A stretch of 42,735 nucleotides of DNA from NCBI GenBank assembly GCA_002683345.1, contig NYSX01000049.1, positions 1-42,735 of the forward strand, written 5' to 3'. Each line of letters starts with the position of its first letter. The first letter of the stretch is position 1. This stretch comes from Flavobacteriales bacterium. Its GTDB lineage: Bacteria; Bacteroidota; Bacteroidia; Flavobacteriales_D; Sanyastnellaceae. This document shows positions 16,538 to 26,002 of this stretch, in pieces. Both the position numbers and the translations under genes were made by a program. The notes under the pieces are model-generated. The model saw nothing but the letters and a program-made list of their open reading frames with translations. It was not told the origin of the DNA and did no database searches.

Positions 16538-19500
16538 CAGTGCTGAATGGCGAACCGTGCGGTTTGGGTGGCCAAATGCACAGACTCAGGCTTCACCTCC
16601 ATGGTGTAGACGCCCCGCGCCCAAGACGTGACGTCGAGGGACCGACGGCCCGCCACCATGCGCTCGCGCCACACCTCACGGCCTGCCGCGTCGCGGACCA
16701 CCATCTCGGCAGCCGTGGCGCAAGACACTTGCAAGACGTCTGAGGCCGGGTTGGGGAAAAGGTCAAGGTCAAAGGACATTTCCGCCACAGCGTCTTCCTC
16801 TTCGACGATGATTTGGGCCGTCGACTGGTCCGAGCATTGGCTTTCTTCGTCGGTGGCCGTCAAGAAGATGTTGTATGTGCCAGGCTCCGTGTAGGTCAAC
16901 TCGGGGTCTTCCTCGTTGCTGAACGTGCCGTTGCCGAAGGACCATTGGAAGAAGTCTGCGTTCTCGCTCTCGTTGATGGCAAACACCGGGTCGCCTCCCA
17001 AAACAAGGACGTCGGGTACGGTGAACAACGAGAGGACCGGCTCGGTCAGGTCGTCCAAGCTTCTTGGCAACAGGGTGTAGCCATCCAAGAAAGGCGCGCT
17101 GCCGTCAGACTGACCTCCAATGCCCGTCAACCCAAACGTCCCGATGGGGGGTTCTGTGCCCCAGATGTCCGTGTTTCCGTCGATTCGGATTTGCAAATCG
17201 CCGATGCCGTAGTCGACCATCACGTCGAAATACGGGAAGTTGTTGGTCCATTGCGCGGGGTCCACAAGCTTCACGCACTTCAGCTTGACCACGCGCGACT
17301 CCGTCTCCTCGCCCATCTCTTGAACCAAGATCGGTTCTTGGGTGTCGAACCCGCTGCCCTCGTAAATCAAAGTGTCGGCGTACAACGTCGCCAGGCCCGC
17401 GAACTGGCCCACGACCCCGCGCACCCGCACGCTGTCTCCCTCCTGCACCTCGTAGCCAAAGTTGTTGATGGCGCTGAATACGTTGATGCCGTTGGTGGGG
17501 TCAATCAAGGTGAAACGAAGGCCCTGCGGGTAATCGTTCCAGCCGTGGACGATGCCGCGCAGTTCGCACGCCGTGTCAATGCTGTCGAGCACCCCTTGGT
17601 TGTTGGTGCCACGCACCATGTCGATGTCGTACACGGGGTAGGTCAAATCCGAAGGAAGGATGTGCACCACCACGGTTTGGATGCCCAACACGGCTCCTCC
17701 AGAAAGGATGGTCAACGTCAATTCGACGTCTTCCTGAAGCTCGGGGTCTTCCTCGTCGATGGCCACGAAGTTGAACGACTGGCTGTTCAACAAGCCGGAC
17801 TCAAACGTGAAGTTCAGAGGGAACACGGCGGGGTAATCCAAGCCCGATTCGGCATCGCCGCCGGTGACAGAAACCTGCACCTCCACGTCCTCGAGGGGGT
17901 AGCCGACAAGCATCTCCACCGCGACCGCGCTGCCTTCCGCCACGTACAGTTCCGGTGCCGCAAAACCCACCACCATCGTTCCAAGGCCGCCGCACGACGC
18001 GGTGTGCTCGCCGAGGAAATCAAACGTGTCTTGTGGGTAGACGTCCCATTGGGTTTGGCCTTCGTTCCAGTTGGTGGAGCCCTGGCCAATGTTGGGCTTT
18101 CTGACCAACGTGTATTCTGCCATGGCGCCTTCACCCACAGGCCACGGGCCAAGCGGGTCTTCCCCGATCACGCCCATCATGTCGATGATCTCGCCATTCT
18201 TTCGCAGCACAATCGGATCGTTGCCGTTGAACCACGTCACCGTGCTCAGGGCTTGGCTTTGGTTGACGATGGGCGCGGCCGCTTGGGGGTTGCCCAACAC
18301 CGTCACGCCGCCCGACACGAGCACCCCTTCCAAGTCCAAGCTTTGGATGGGGGTCTCCGAGCCGTTGTTGTAGACCTCCATCACATACGGGGTGAGAACC
18401 ACATCAAACGGCGTGGGGTTGTGAATTTCCAGGGCCTTGTTGTTGCTCGTCCCTTCCACGTATTCGCTGATGATCAAATCGTCGCACAACCCTGCAGAGC
18501 CGCATTGCAAAATGGTCACCGGCAAAGCGTTTGAAGACAAGCTGTCGCAGCCCAAGGCCGCAGCGTCGAACACGGAGCCCCCTTCCGCGATGGTGGTGGA
18601 GTCCAACCCGTCTTGGTAGCTCAGGCCCCAAACGTGGTAATCTCCTGCCTCACCAAACGCCGCAAAGTCGTAGTACGGCTCGTCCGTGGTCACCAAAATC
18701 TCATCCGCTTCGTTGCAGATCAAAAAGACGTACTCCCCCTCCACTGCGTCGCTGTAGTAGCCAAAGGGCACAAGCGCGCCATCTTCTGTAAGACATGCTT
18801 CGGCGTCTGCCTCTCCCCCTGCCGTCAAAAGCGTCCCGCCATCGCAGGAAGGAATTTCACACGTTTCCCCGACCAACGTCACGGGCTCGGCAGACAGGCT
18901 GACACACCCCCCTTCAGGCACCGTCACAATGCTGTCCAAGGACGTCCATCCCGAGGCGAGCAACGCATCGTGCGAAATGGCGTGCACTTCAAACGTGCCG
19001 TCTCCCAATCCTTCCATGTTGATGGCGGTTCCAAGGAACACCTCCAACACCTCCCCGGTCTCGGGGTCCACAATGGCCAAGCTTGTGGCCGCATTCGCCG
19101 CGTCACTTTGGTGTGTGAATCCGACGATGGCCGGTCCAATGTCCGTGCAGAACACCGTGTTGGCGGGGTTGTTCAGCGCCAAGTGACCCCCTTCACAGGG
19201 AAGCACGTTGGACGATCCGGGGCTGAGGGCCTGCATCACAAAGGCTTGGTCAAACGCCTCGCCGCCGTCAGGAACGCGCGACAATCCGTCTGACCCAGGA
19301 GACACGCCCTCTCCCCCTTCGTAAACGGTCGCCTCCGCGTCGGGGTTCACCACCTCCACAATGGCTGTCATCTGAGGGTTGGACACGCTGGTGTTGCCGT
19401 AAAGCACCGCGTCCAACATGTCGTCAAACACGGGGGTCTGGTCCAACTCGAAAGACGAGGCTGGGCTGGCCGCCAACACCACGCCCGCAACAGAATTCTG

Positions 19501-19800
19501 CCAACCCTCGCCGTTCAATGCCAGAAAGCCTTCCGCATCCAATGCGAGTCCGTTGAGGTCCACGACGGCCTGGGTTTGGGCTGACCAATCGCCGCTTGAA
19601 AAGGCCGATTTGACAATCACCAAAGCGTGGCCGTCCAGCGCCGTACCTGGCGTGCCGTAAAGTTCGACGAACTGCCCTGTTTCCGGGCCAACCACAAGAT
19701 TCAATTCATTGATGACCACGTCCTGGGCGGTGGCGGTCGTGCTGCCCATCAAGCCCGCGAGGAGCAAAGCAGCGCTGAGGGAAACCAAATTTCCTTTCAT
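16537..19800 (-). CDS. large T9SS type A surface protein with lamin-tail, Calx-beta, OB-fold and PKD domains
   Basis: A 1087-residue exported protein. After signal peptide MKGNLVSLSAALLLAGLMGSTTATAQ, domains in order appear to be: a lamin-tail domain (VVINELNLVVGPETGQFVELYG, about 27-200); beta-rich filler; a second lamin-tail domain (LIISEYVEGTSNNKALEIHN, about 440-600); a Calx-beta-like segment ending in a DEEDPELQEDVELTLTIL acidic stretch; an OB-fold (ELRGIVHGWNDYPQGLRFTL to GDSVRVRGVVGQFAG, nucleic-acid-binding type of extracellular nucleases); a PKD domain (FFQWSFGNGTFSNEEDPELTYTEPG); and a type A T9SS signal (DLDLFPNPASDVLQV to RFAIQH). Such lamin-tail/OB combinations usually accompany an ExeM-type nuclease, but no endonuclease/phosphatase catalytic domain is recognisable. 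Function unknown; surface adhesin or nucleic-acid binding is possible. Confidence 0.85.
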   Translation of the reverse strand: MKGNLVSLSAALLLAGLMGSTTATAQDVVINELNLVVGPETGQFVELYGTPGTALDGHALVIVKSAFSSGDWSAQTQAVVDLNGLALDAEGFLALNGEGWQNSVAGVVLAASPASSFELDQTPVFDDMLDAVLYGNTSVSNPQMTAIVEVVNPDAEATVYEGGEGVSPGSDGLSRVPDGGEAFDQAFVMQALSPGSSNVLPCEGGHLALNNPANTVFCTDIGPAIVGFTHQSDAANAATSLAIVDPETGEVLEVFLGTAINMEGLGDGTFEVHAISHDALLASGWTSLDSIVTVPEGGCVSLSAEPVTLVGETCEIPSCDGGTLLTAGGEADAEACLTEDGALVPFGYYSDAVEGEYVFLICNEADEILVTTDEPYYDFAAFGEAGDYHVWGLSYQDGLDSTTIAEGGSVFDAAALGCDSLSSNALPVTILQCGSAGLCDDLIISEYVEGTSNNKALEIHNPTPFDVVLTPYVMEVYNNGSETPIQSLDLEGVLVSGGVTVLGNPQAAAPIVNQSQALSTVTWFNGNDPIVLRKNGEIIDMMGVIGEDPLGPWPVGEGAMAEYTLVRKPNIGQGSTNWNEGQTQWDVYPQDTFDFLGEHTASCGGLGTMVVGFAAPELYVAEGSAVAVEMLVGYPLEDVEVQVSVTGGDAESGLDYPAVFPLNFTFESGLLNSQSFNFVAIDEEDPELQEDVELTLTILSGGAVLGIQTVVVHILPSDLTYPVYDIDMVRGTNNQGVLDSIDTACELRGIVHGWNDYPQGLRFTLIDPTNGINVFSAINNFGYEVQEGDSVRVRGVVGQFAGLATLYADTLIYEGSGFDTQEPILVQEMGEETESRVVKLKCVKLVDPAQWTNNFPYFDVMVDYGIGDLQIRIDGNTDIWGTEPPIGTFGLTGIGGQSDGSAPFLDGYTLLPRSLDDLTEPVLSLFTVPDVLVLGGDPVFAINESENADFFQWSFGNGTFSNEEDPELTYTEPGTYNIFLTATDEESQCSDQSTAQIIVEEEDAVAEMSFDLDLFPNPASDVLQVSCATAAEMVVRDAAGREVWRERMVAGRRSLDVTSWARGVYTMEVKPESVHLATQTARFAIQH

Positions 19801-19822
19801 GGCGTAGGTTGTGAATGGACGT

Positions 19823-19830
19823 CGAAGGTA
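19823..19830 (-). promoter_or_regulatory. -7 box TACCTTCG, 22 nt before the start at 19800
   Basis: This is an exact copy but with a 22-nt gap, so this gene, unlike most here, should have a short untranslated leader. Confidence 0.5.
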
Positions 19831-19833
19831 GCG

Positions 19834-19841
19834 TACCTTTC
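19834..19841 (+). promoter_or_regulatory. -7-like box TACCTTTC before the DUF4175 gene
   Basis: It is divergent from the box at 19823-19830 with three bases between. It is 11 nt from the ATG at 19853; an ATG directly behind it (19842) opens only four codons. Confidence 0.45.
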
Positions 19842-19852
19842 ATGAGCAAGAG

Positions 19853-22800
19853 ATGAAGCCAGGCATATCCTTGATTGAAAAGTTGGATGATTTCATCCGG
19901 CGGTACCACAGAAACAAAGCCCTTCGCGGGGCTTTGCTGTCGTTTGCGACCCTCACCTTGGGTGCGCTCTTGCTTGCCGCGCTCGAAAACGTCGGACGCT
20001 TTGGCGTGGCTGGAAGGACCGTGCTCTTTTACGCCTTCGCCGCCACGACGCTGGCCGTGCTGGCCACCCAGGTGGTGTGGCCCATGCTTCAGTGGTTTCG
20101 CCTGAGCCGAGGCCTGACTTACGATCAAGCTGCGCGGATTGTGGGCGAGCACTTTCCCGAAGTCAAGGACAAACTCCTCAACACCCTCCAACTGCAACAA
20201 CAAGTGGACAACGCGCAAGGCGCAGACGTCACCTTGTTGGCCGCAAGCATTGACCAACGCACCGCCTCGCTCCGACCGCTGCCCTTCACCCAAGCGGTGG
20301 ATGTGGGTCCGGCCATGAAGGCCCTGCGCATGGCGCTTCCTGTGGCGGTGGTGGTCGGTGCCGTGGTTTGGCTGAAGCCCAATTGGGTGACGGAGCCGGC
20401 GACGCGCATCGTGCAGCACCGCACGGAGTTTGTGGAGCCTGCGCCGTTCCGGTTTGAACTTCGCAACGAAAGCTTGAAGGTCGCCGCCGGGGACGCCCTC
20501 ACCCTCGAGGTCGAGGTGGTTGGCGACGAACTTCCAAGTGCCGTGATGGTGGAGGCGCAGGGCGGACGCTTCCGCATGGAACGAACACGCGACCACGTCT
20601 TTCGCTACACCTTCCCGTCCGTGCGTTCGAGTACGCCGTTTCGGTTTTTGGCCAATGGCTGGCGGTCGGACGAGTTTGTGGCGGTGCCTTTTGCCATGCC
20701 TTCGCTCGCGGAGCTCCGCGTCGAAGCCACCCCTCCTCGGTACACGGGCCTCCCCGCCATCGACCAGCGCAACCAAGGCGACCTGACGGTGCCCGAAGGC
20801 ACGCCCATCCAATGGTCCATCCGCGTGGCCAACGGAGACGGCGTCACCATGCGCCTCGCAGACAACCCACTGGACGTCCGGGCAGGTGCAGCCAACACCT
20901 ACCTCGCCAATTGGGTGGCCTCTTCCAACACCGTCTATTGGGTCACGCCCACTGGCGTGGAGGCCATGGGCGATTCGTTGCGCCACCGCATTCGGGTCAT
21001 TCGGGACGGCAAGCCCTCCATTCGCGTCTCGGAAGAACAGGACAGCACCTCCCGAAAGCGACGCCATTTCACGGGCGCCATCCAAGACGATTACGGATTC
21101 AGTCGCCTGACGTTTGCGTGGGCCTTTGTGGAGCGTGCGTCTCGACAAGGTTTGGACGAGCCTCTTTTCGCCGGCGACACGCCGTTGGAGACCGATGGGC
21201 GTGTGGAATTGGACATTCCCGCCGGCCGTCAAGGCACGTTCTTCCACACGTGGGACATGGGGGGGGTGGACTGGCGTGAGGGCGACGTGTTGGAGTGTTG
21301 GTTTGAGGTGTGGGACAACGACGGCGTCCACGGGGCCAAAATGGTCCGTTCTGGCACCACCCGGATTGCGGCCCCCAGCCAGGAAGAAATCCGTGAAGAG
21401 CGCAACGAGACGGCCGATTCCATCGAGGAAAACTTGGAGGAAGCGTCCCGCGAGGCCGCTGAGTTGCGAGAAGCCATGGAGGCCATGCAAGAGCGTCTGC
21501 GGGAACAAGGCGAAATGACCTGGCAGGACCGCCAAGCCATGGAAGACCTCATGGAGCAGCAGAAGTCGCTTCAAGAGAAGCTCGAGAAAATGCGCGAGGA
21601 GAACGAGCGCAAAGACGAGCGCGCCAACGAATTCAGCAAGCAAGAAGAACGCATCCTCGACAAGCAGGAGCAGCTCCAAAAACTCATGGACAACATCATG
21701 AGCGAAGAACTCCGCCAGATCTATGAGCAAATGGAAGAGCTCATGCAGGAGATGGACCCAGAAAAGATGCAAGAGCAGCTCAACGAGATGGAGCTCAACC
21801 ATGACGCCATGGAAAAGGAGCTGGACCGCGCGCTGGAGCAGTTCCGTCAGCTGGAATGGGAAACCAAGATGGACGAGGCCATCGAGGACCTGAAGAAACT
21901 GGCGGAAGAGCAAAAAATGCTGGCGGAGGAAACGGATTTGGGCCTCATGGATCCAGAGGAGCTCAAGGCCAAACAAGACAGCCTCAACCAAGCTTTTGAG
22001 GAGCTGCGCAAAGACCTCGATCAGCTCGAAAAGGACAACCAACAACTCGAAAACCCCAACCCCATGATGGACAGCTCCGAGGAAGAGCAATCCATTCAGG
22101 AGGAGATGCAAAAAGGGTCCGAGCAGTTGGACAAAGGCAAGGACAAGAAGGCCTCCGACAGCCAGCAAAAGGCGGGCGAACAGATGGAGCAGCTCGCCCA
22201 ACAAATGGAGCAGATGCAGATGGACTCGGAATCCGAATCCGCCAGCGAAGACATGGACGCGCTCCGAGCCCTTTTGGAAAACATCTTGACGCTGTCGTTT
22301 GAAGAGGAGGGCTTGATGGCCGAGCTTAAACTCACCGACGAACAAGACCCGCGCTACATCAACCACGGCCAAGCCCAGCGCAAACTGAAGGACGACGCCG
22401 TGATGGTGGAAGACAGTTTGTTCGCCTTGAGCATGCGCATCCCGCAGCTTGCCTCCGCGGTCAACCGAGAAATCGGATTGGTGAACCGCCACATGGGCAA
22501 GGCACTCGATGGGTTTGGGGATCGTCAGACGGCAGACATCGCCATGAACCAGCAATACGTGATGACGTCCTTCAACAACCTCGCCCTGCTCTTGGACGAG
22601 GCGTTGCAACAGATGCAGCAGAAGGAGGCCCAAAAGCAACCCGGCTCAGGCAACTGTGAAAAGCCCGGCGGGTCAGGCAATCCCTCCCCTTCCCCCAAGG
22701 CCGGAGACATGAAGAAGATGCAGCAAGCCTTGGGCAAGAAGCTGGAACAGATGAAGGAGCAAATGGGCAAGGGGGCCAACAAGGGAGAGGTTGGCAAGCA

Positions 22801-23266
22801 AAAGCCCGGCGGCATGTCGAAGGAACTCGCCCAAATGGCGGCCCAACAAGCCGCCCTGCGAAAAATGGCCCAGGAGAAGGCCAAGCAACTGAACGAAGAC
22901 GGTTCCGGAAAGGGAAACCAGATGGGCGACATCGCCAAAGAGATGGAGGAAATCGAACGCGACCTCGTCAACCGGCAGGTCGATCAAGCCACGCTCCAGC
23001 GTCAACAAGACCTCATCACACGGCTTCTCGAGGCTGAAAACGCCGAACGCATTCGGGGCGAAAAAGAGGAGCGCACCTCCCAAACAGGCGACGACGCGCT
23101 GAAAACGACCCCTCCACAGGCGTCGGAATACCTCCGCCAAAAGATGAACGAACTCGAATTGTTACGCACAGTCCCTGCTGAACTACTTCCATATTATCGC
23201 GACCGCGTCAACGATTATTTCAATACTTTGGACCTCGAACCCGGAAGCCCTGAATTGACGCCATGA
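19853..23266 (+). CDS. DUF4175 family membrane protein with long charged coiled coil
   Basis: An 1137-residue protein. Three hydrophobic helices lie near the N-terminus (about 24-48, 55-80 and 160-180), with the conserved GLTYDQAARIVGEHFPEVKDKLLNTLQLQ stretch between them. A beta-rich region (about 190-500) follows, containing EATPPRYTG and WSIRVANGD. From about 510 to 1000 the chain is almost entirely Glu/Lys/Gln/Met coiled coil, with a Pro/Gly/Ser linker near 930. This architecture is the Bacteroidota DUF4175 family; its function is not established and the topology suggests an anchored envelope protein. It opens a unit with the ATPase (4-bp overlap), ybeY and mnmG, an arrangement I recall as conserved in Flavobacteriia. 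Confidence 0.85.
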   Translation: MKPGISLIEKLDDFIRRYHRNKALRGALLSFATLTLGALLLAALENVGRFGVAGRTVLFYAFAATTLAVLATQVVWPMLQWFRLSRGLTYDQAARIVGEHFPEVKDKLLNTLQLQQQVDNAQGADVTLLAASIDQRTASLRPLPFTQAVDVGPAMKALRMALPVAVVVGAVVWLKPNWVTEPATRIVQHRTEFVEPAPFRFELRNESLKVAAGDALTLEVEVVGDELPSAVMVEAQGGRFRMERTRDHVFRYTFPSVRSSTPFRFLANGWRSDEFVAVPFAMPSLAELRVEATPPRYTGLPAIDQRNQGDLTVPEGTPIQWSIRVANGDGVTMRLADNPLDVRAGAANTYLANWVASSNTVYWVTPTGVEAMGDSLRHRIRVIRDGKPSIRVSEEQDSTSRKRRHFTGAIQDDYGFSRLTFAWAFVERASRQGLDEPLFAGDTPLETDGRVELDIPAGRQGTFFHTWDMGGVDWREGDVLECWFEVWDNDGVHGAKMVRSGTTRIAAPSQEEIREERNETADSIEENLEEASREAAELREAMEAMQERLREQGEMTWQDRQAMEDLMEQQKSLQEKLEKMREENERKDERANEFSKQEERILDKQEQLQKLMDNIMSEELRQIYEQMEELMQEMDPEKMQEQLNEMELNHDAMEKELDRALEQFRQLEWETKMDEAIEDLKKLAEEQKMLAEETDLGLMDPEELKAKQDSLNQAFEELRKDLDQLEKDNQQLENPNPMMDSSEEEQSIQEEMQKGSEQLDKGKDKKASDSQQKAGEQMEQLAQQMEQMQMDSESESASEDMDALRALLENILTLSFEEEGLMAELKLTDEQDPRYINHGQAQRKLKDDAVMVEDSLFALSMRIPQLASAVNREIGLVNRHMGKALDGFGDRQTADIAMNQQYVMTSFNNLALLLDEALQQMQQKEAQKQPGSGNCEKPGGSGNPSPSPKAGDMKKMQQALGKKLEQMKEQMGKGANKGEVGKQKPGGMSKELAQMAAQQAALRKMAQEKAKQLNEDGSGKGNQMGDIAKEMEEIERDLVNRQVDQATLQRQQDLITRLLEAENAERIRGEKEERTSQTGDDALKTTPPQASEYLRQKMNELELLRTVPAELLPYYRDRVNDYFNTLDLEPGSPELTP

Positions 23267-23676
23267 CGACGACGATGCCTGAATTGCGATTCGACTCCAA
23301 GCCCGAAAACATCGCGGTGGTGGAACGACTCATTGACCAAATCAGTGAAGACCACAGCATCATTCCCGAGCATTACGGGAATGTCTTGATTGCCATGACC
23401 GAGGGCGTGAACAACGCCATTGTGCACGGCAACAAGCTCGATCCTGAGAAGTCCGTGTCCGTGTCTTGCGCCATCGACGAGAAGAACCTCGTCTTCCGCA
23501 TTTCAGACGAAGGTCCTGGGTTTGACTACGACAATCTGCCCGACCCGACGGCGCCTGAAAACATCGAGAAGCCCCACGGCCGAGGTGTGTTCTTGATGCG
23601 TCACCTCGCCGACGAATGCGCGTTCGAGGACGACGGCCGCATTGTCGAGCTCACCTTCTCCAACGTCCTCGCCTGA
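23263..23676 (+). CDS. ATP-binding protein, anti-sigma factor kinase type (HATPase_c_2)
   Basis: A 137-residue cytoplasmic protein with a single GHKL ATPase domain as in SpoIIAB/RsbW anti-sigma kinases: ALTEGVNNAI-type N box (MTEGVNNAIVHGNK), G1 box SDEGPGFDYDNLPDP and G2 box KPHGRGVFLMRHLADE. The family phosphorylates anti-sigma antagonists in Firmicutes; in Bacteroidota its targets are mostly unknown, and no antagonist or sigma factor is adjacent here. The start at 23263 overlaps the DUF4175 stop by 4 nt (ATGA), so it is translationally coupled. ybeY begins 4 nt after its stop. Confidence 0.85.
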   Translation: MTTTMPELRFDSKPENIAVVERLIDQISEDHSIIPEHYGNVLIAMTEGVNNAIVHGNKLDPEKSVSVSCAIDEKNLVFRISDEGPGFDYDNLPDPTAPENIEKPHGRGVFLMRHLADECAFEDDGRIVELTFSNVLA

Positions 23677-23680
23677 ACCG

Positions 23681-24109
23681 ATGATTGTCTTCGTGGACGG
23701 GGACGTCCCGTGCAAGGTGGAAGGCCGTCGCGCCATCAAGTCCTGGCTTCGCTCCGTGGCCGACCATCACGGCAAATCCCTCGGAGACCTCAGTGTGGTC
23801 GCCTGCTCCGACAAAGAGCTCCTGGAGTACAACCGCAAGTACCTCGACCACGACACCTACACCGACATCATCACCTTCGACCATTCGGAGGGCGACACCC
23901 TTGCCGGAGACCTCTTGATTTCCTTCGAACGCGTTCTTGAAAACGCTGAAAATCAGGGCATTGTATTTCAAGAAGAGCTTCGGCGCGTGATGGTTCACGG
24001 GGTCTTGCACCTGGCAGGACTCAAGGACAAGACCGATGCCGACGCCCGAGCCATGCGCGCGGCCGAGGACCATGCTTTGGCCATGTTCCACGTGGAACAT
24101 CGCAGCTAA
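23681..24109 (+). CDS. ybeY: endoribonuclease YbeY (rRNA maturation)
   Basis: A 142-residue metal-dependent RNase needed for 16S rRNA 3' end maturation and ribosome quality control. Family signs are the N-terminal beta region, [21 protein letters not shown] (the T-DI-TF motif), GDLLIS and the metal site [14 protein letters not shown]. In most bacteria the site reads HGxLHLxGyDH; here the third histidine position is KDK, a form I associate with Bacteroidota, so the metal ligand set is altered. The start at 23681 lies 4 nt after the ATPase gene. The last codons (MFHVEH) are specified by a perfect parS-type palindrome (24083-24100). Confidence 0.9.
   Translation: MIVFVDGDVPCKVEGRRAIKSWLRSVADHHGKSLGDLSVVACSDKELLEYNRKYLDHDTYTDIITFDHSEGDTLAGDLLISFERVLENAENQGIVFQEELRRVMVHGVLHLAGLKDKTDADARAMRAAEDHALAMFHVEHRS
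24083..24100. promoter_or_regulatory. parS-type centromere site (perfect 18-bp palindrome)
   Basis: ATGTTCCACGTGGAACAT is a perfect inverted repeat containing TGTTCCACGTGGAACA, very close to the widely conserved parS consensus TGTTNCACGTGAAACA bound by ParB. It lies inside the 3' end of ybeY, just before mnmG, a gene often near the replication origin. Confidence 0.75.
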
Positions 24110-24122
24110 AGAACATCCTCAC

Positions 24123-24130
24123 GACCTTTG
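24123..24130 (+). promoter_or_regulatory. -7-like box GACCTTTG, 5 nt before mnmG
   Basis: One mismatch to TAnnTTTG, 5 nt from the ATG at 24136. It suggests mnmG has its own start site besides read-through from ybeY. Confidence 0.4.
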
Positions 24131-24135
24131 CCTTC

Positions 24136-25998
24136 ATGATTCAGACGTACGATGTCATCGTCGTGGGTGCAGGCCACGCCGGCAACGAAGCCGCAGCCGC
24201 AGCCGCGAACCTTGGGGCCTCCACCCTGCTCATCACCATGAACATGGGGGTCATTGGGCAGATGTCCTGCAACCCCGCCATGGGGGGCATCGCCAAGGGC
24301 CAAATCGTGCGTGAAGTGGATGCGCTCGGCGGCTATTCCGGGCTCGTTTCCGACCGAAGCGCCATCCAATTCCGCATGCTGAACAAGTCCAAGGGGCCGG
24401 CCATGTGGAGCCCCAGAACGCAAAACGACCGCAACCTCTTTGCCCAGGCTTGGAGAGAGATGCTTGAGGGCACGCCCAACCTGGATTTTTGGCAAGACAG
24501 CGTGGTAGGCATCCTTGTCGAGGAAGGCCGCTGCGTCGGGGTAAAGACAGGGTTGGGCATGGAGATCCGCGCCAAGGCTGTGGTGCTCACCAACGGCACC
24601 TTCCTCAACGGATTGATGCACATCGGTGAGAAGCAATTTGGTGGAGGGCGCGCCGGCGAGCGAGCCTCCATGGGCATCACCGAGCAGCTTGTGGAGCTCG
24701 GCTTTGAAAGCGGTCGCATGAAGACCGGAACCCCTCCCCGTGTGGATGGGCGCTCCTTGGATTACACCAAAATGGTCGAACAACCCGGCGACGAGAACCC
24801 CGGGCGTTTCAGCTACCTCCCCCACCACCCCATCACCCAACAGATTCCCTGTCACATCACCTACACCTCCACGGAGGTGCATGATTTGCTTCGGGAAGGG
24901 TTTGACCGCTCCCCCATGTTCAATGGGCGCATTCGCGGTTTGGGTCCGCGCTACTGCCCGAGCATCGAAGACAAGATCGACCGGTTCGCCGACAAAGACC
25001 GCCACCAAGTGTTTGTCGAGCCGGAGGGTTGGAGCACCTGTGAGATTTACGTCAACGGTTTCAGCACGAGCCTTCCGGAGGACGTGCAGCTTCGTGCCAT
25101 GCGAAAGATTCCCGGGTTTGAGCACGCCAAGATGTTCCGTCCCGGTTACGCCGTCGAATACGACTACTTCCCCCCCACCCAACTCCAGCACAGCCTGGAG
25201 ACCCGGCTCGTGGACGGACTCTACTTCGCTGGCCAAATCAACGGCACCACGGGCTACGAAGAAGCCGCGTGCCAAGGGTTGATGGCCGGCATCAACGCCG
25301 CGCGTTCCACGTGGAACAAAGAGCCCATCACCTTTAGCCGAAGCCAAGCGTACATCGGGGTGTTGATCGACGATTTGGTGACGAAAGGCACCGAAGAACC
25401 CTACCGCATGTTCACCTCGCGGGCCGAATACCGCATCCTGTTGCGACAAGACAATGCGGACGAACGCCTGACTCCGCTTTCGCATGAACTTGGCCTCGCC
25501 AGCGACGAGCGCATGGCCGCGCTGGAGGCGAAACTCGCCGGCGTTCAAACCCTGCGCAAGGACTTGAAAAAACTGAGTGTGACCCCAGGTGAGGCGCAAC
25601 CCGTCCTGGACGCTGTGAATTCCTCCCCATTGAAGCACGCGGTGCGCGCCCAAGACATCTTGTCCCGCCCCCACGTCACCCTCGACGCGCTGCACGAGGG
25701 CATTGACACCGTCCGCGCGTTAACCACCCCCCACCCTGCCGAAGTCCTCGAGCAAGTGGAAATTCAGGTCAAATACGAAGGCTACATCGCCAAAGAACAA
25801 GACATGGCCGATCGCTTGGGCAAACTGGACCACCTGGTGATTCCAGAAGACTTGGACTTCACGCGCCTCACCTCGCTCAGTTACGAGGGGCGCCAAAAGC
25901 TCACCGACCGTCGTCCCCGCACGCTTGGAGAGGCTTCCCGCATCTCTGGCGTCAGCCCCTCAGACTTGAGTGTGTTGATGGTCTACCTCGGGCGGTAG
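24136..25998 (+). CDS. mnmG: tRNA uridine-5-carboxymethylaminomethyl modification enzyme MnmG (GidA)
   Basis: A 620-residue cytoplasmic flavoprotein that, with MnmE, modifies the wobble uridine (U34) of several tRNAs. The N-terminal FAD-binding fold is [23 protein letters not shown]; family signatures follow: [53 protein letters not shown], the GIDA signatures [10 protein letters not shown] and [24 protein letters not shown]. The C-terminal helical region ends [20 protein letters not shown]. Length is standard. The codons for RSTWN (about nt 25302-25316) contain a second perfect parS-type 14-mer. MnmE is not in this window. Confidence 0.95.
   Translation: MIQTYDVIVVGAGHAGNEAAAAAANLGASTLLITMNMGVIGQMSCNPAMGGIAKGQIVREVDALGGYSGLVSDRSAIQFRMLNKSKGPAMWSPRTQNDRNLFAQAWREMLEGTPNLDFWQDSVVGILVEEGRCVGVKTGLGMEIRAKAVVLTNGTFLNGLMHIGEKQFGGGRAGERASMGITEQLVELGFESGRMKTGTPPRVDGRSLDYTKMVEQPGDENPGRFSYLPHHPITQQIPCHITYTSTEVHDLLREGFDRSPMFNGRIRGLGPRYCPSIEDKIDRFADKDRHQVFVEPEGWSTCEIYVNGFSTSLPEDVQLRAMRKIPGFEHAKMFRPGYAVEYDYFPPTQLQHSLETRLVDGLYFAGQINGTTGYEEAACQGLMAGINAARSTWNKEPITFSRSQAYIGVLIDDLVTKGTEEPYRMFTSRAEYRILLRQDNADERLTPLSHELGLASDERMAALEAKLAGVQTLRKDLKKLSVTPGEAQPVLDAVNSSPLKHAVRAQDILSRPHVTLDALHEGIDTVRALTTPHPAEVLEQVEIQVKYEGYIAKEQDMADRLGKLDHLVIPEDLDFTRLTSLSYEGRQKLTDRRPRTLGEASRISGVSPSDLSVLMVYLGR
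25304..25317. promoter_or_regulatory. parS-type site inside mnmG (perfect 14-bp palindrome)
   Basis: GTTCCACGTGGAAC is identical to the core of the site at 24085-24098; with flanks it matches 15 of 16 bases of TGTTCCACGTGGAACA. The spacing between the two perfect sites is about 1.2 kb. Confidence 0.65.
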
Positions 25999-26002
25999 CG
26001 TG

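Noticed and set aside
19706-22639. A 977-residue open frame on the minus strand opposite the DUF4175 gene
   Set aside because: It mirrors the Glu/Lys/Gln-rich coiled-coil coding strand, has repetitive Leu/Phe/His composition and no promoter or family; the plus-strand gene has membrane helices and operon overlap.
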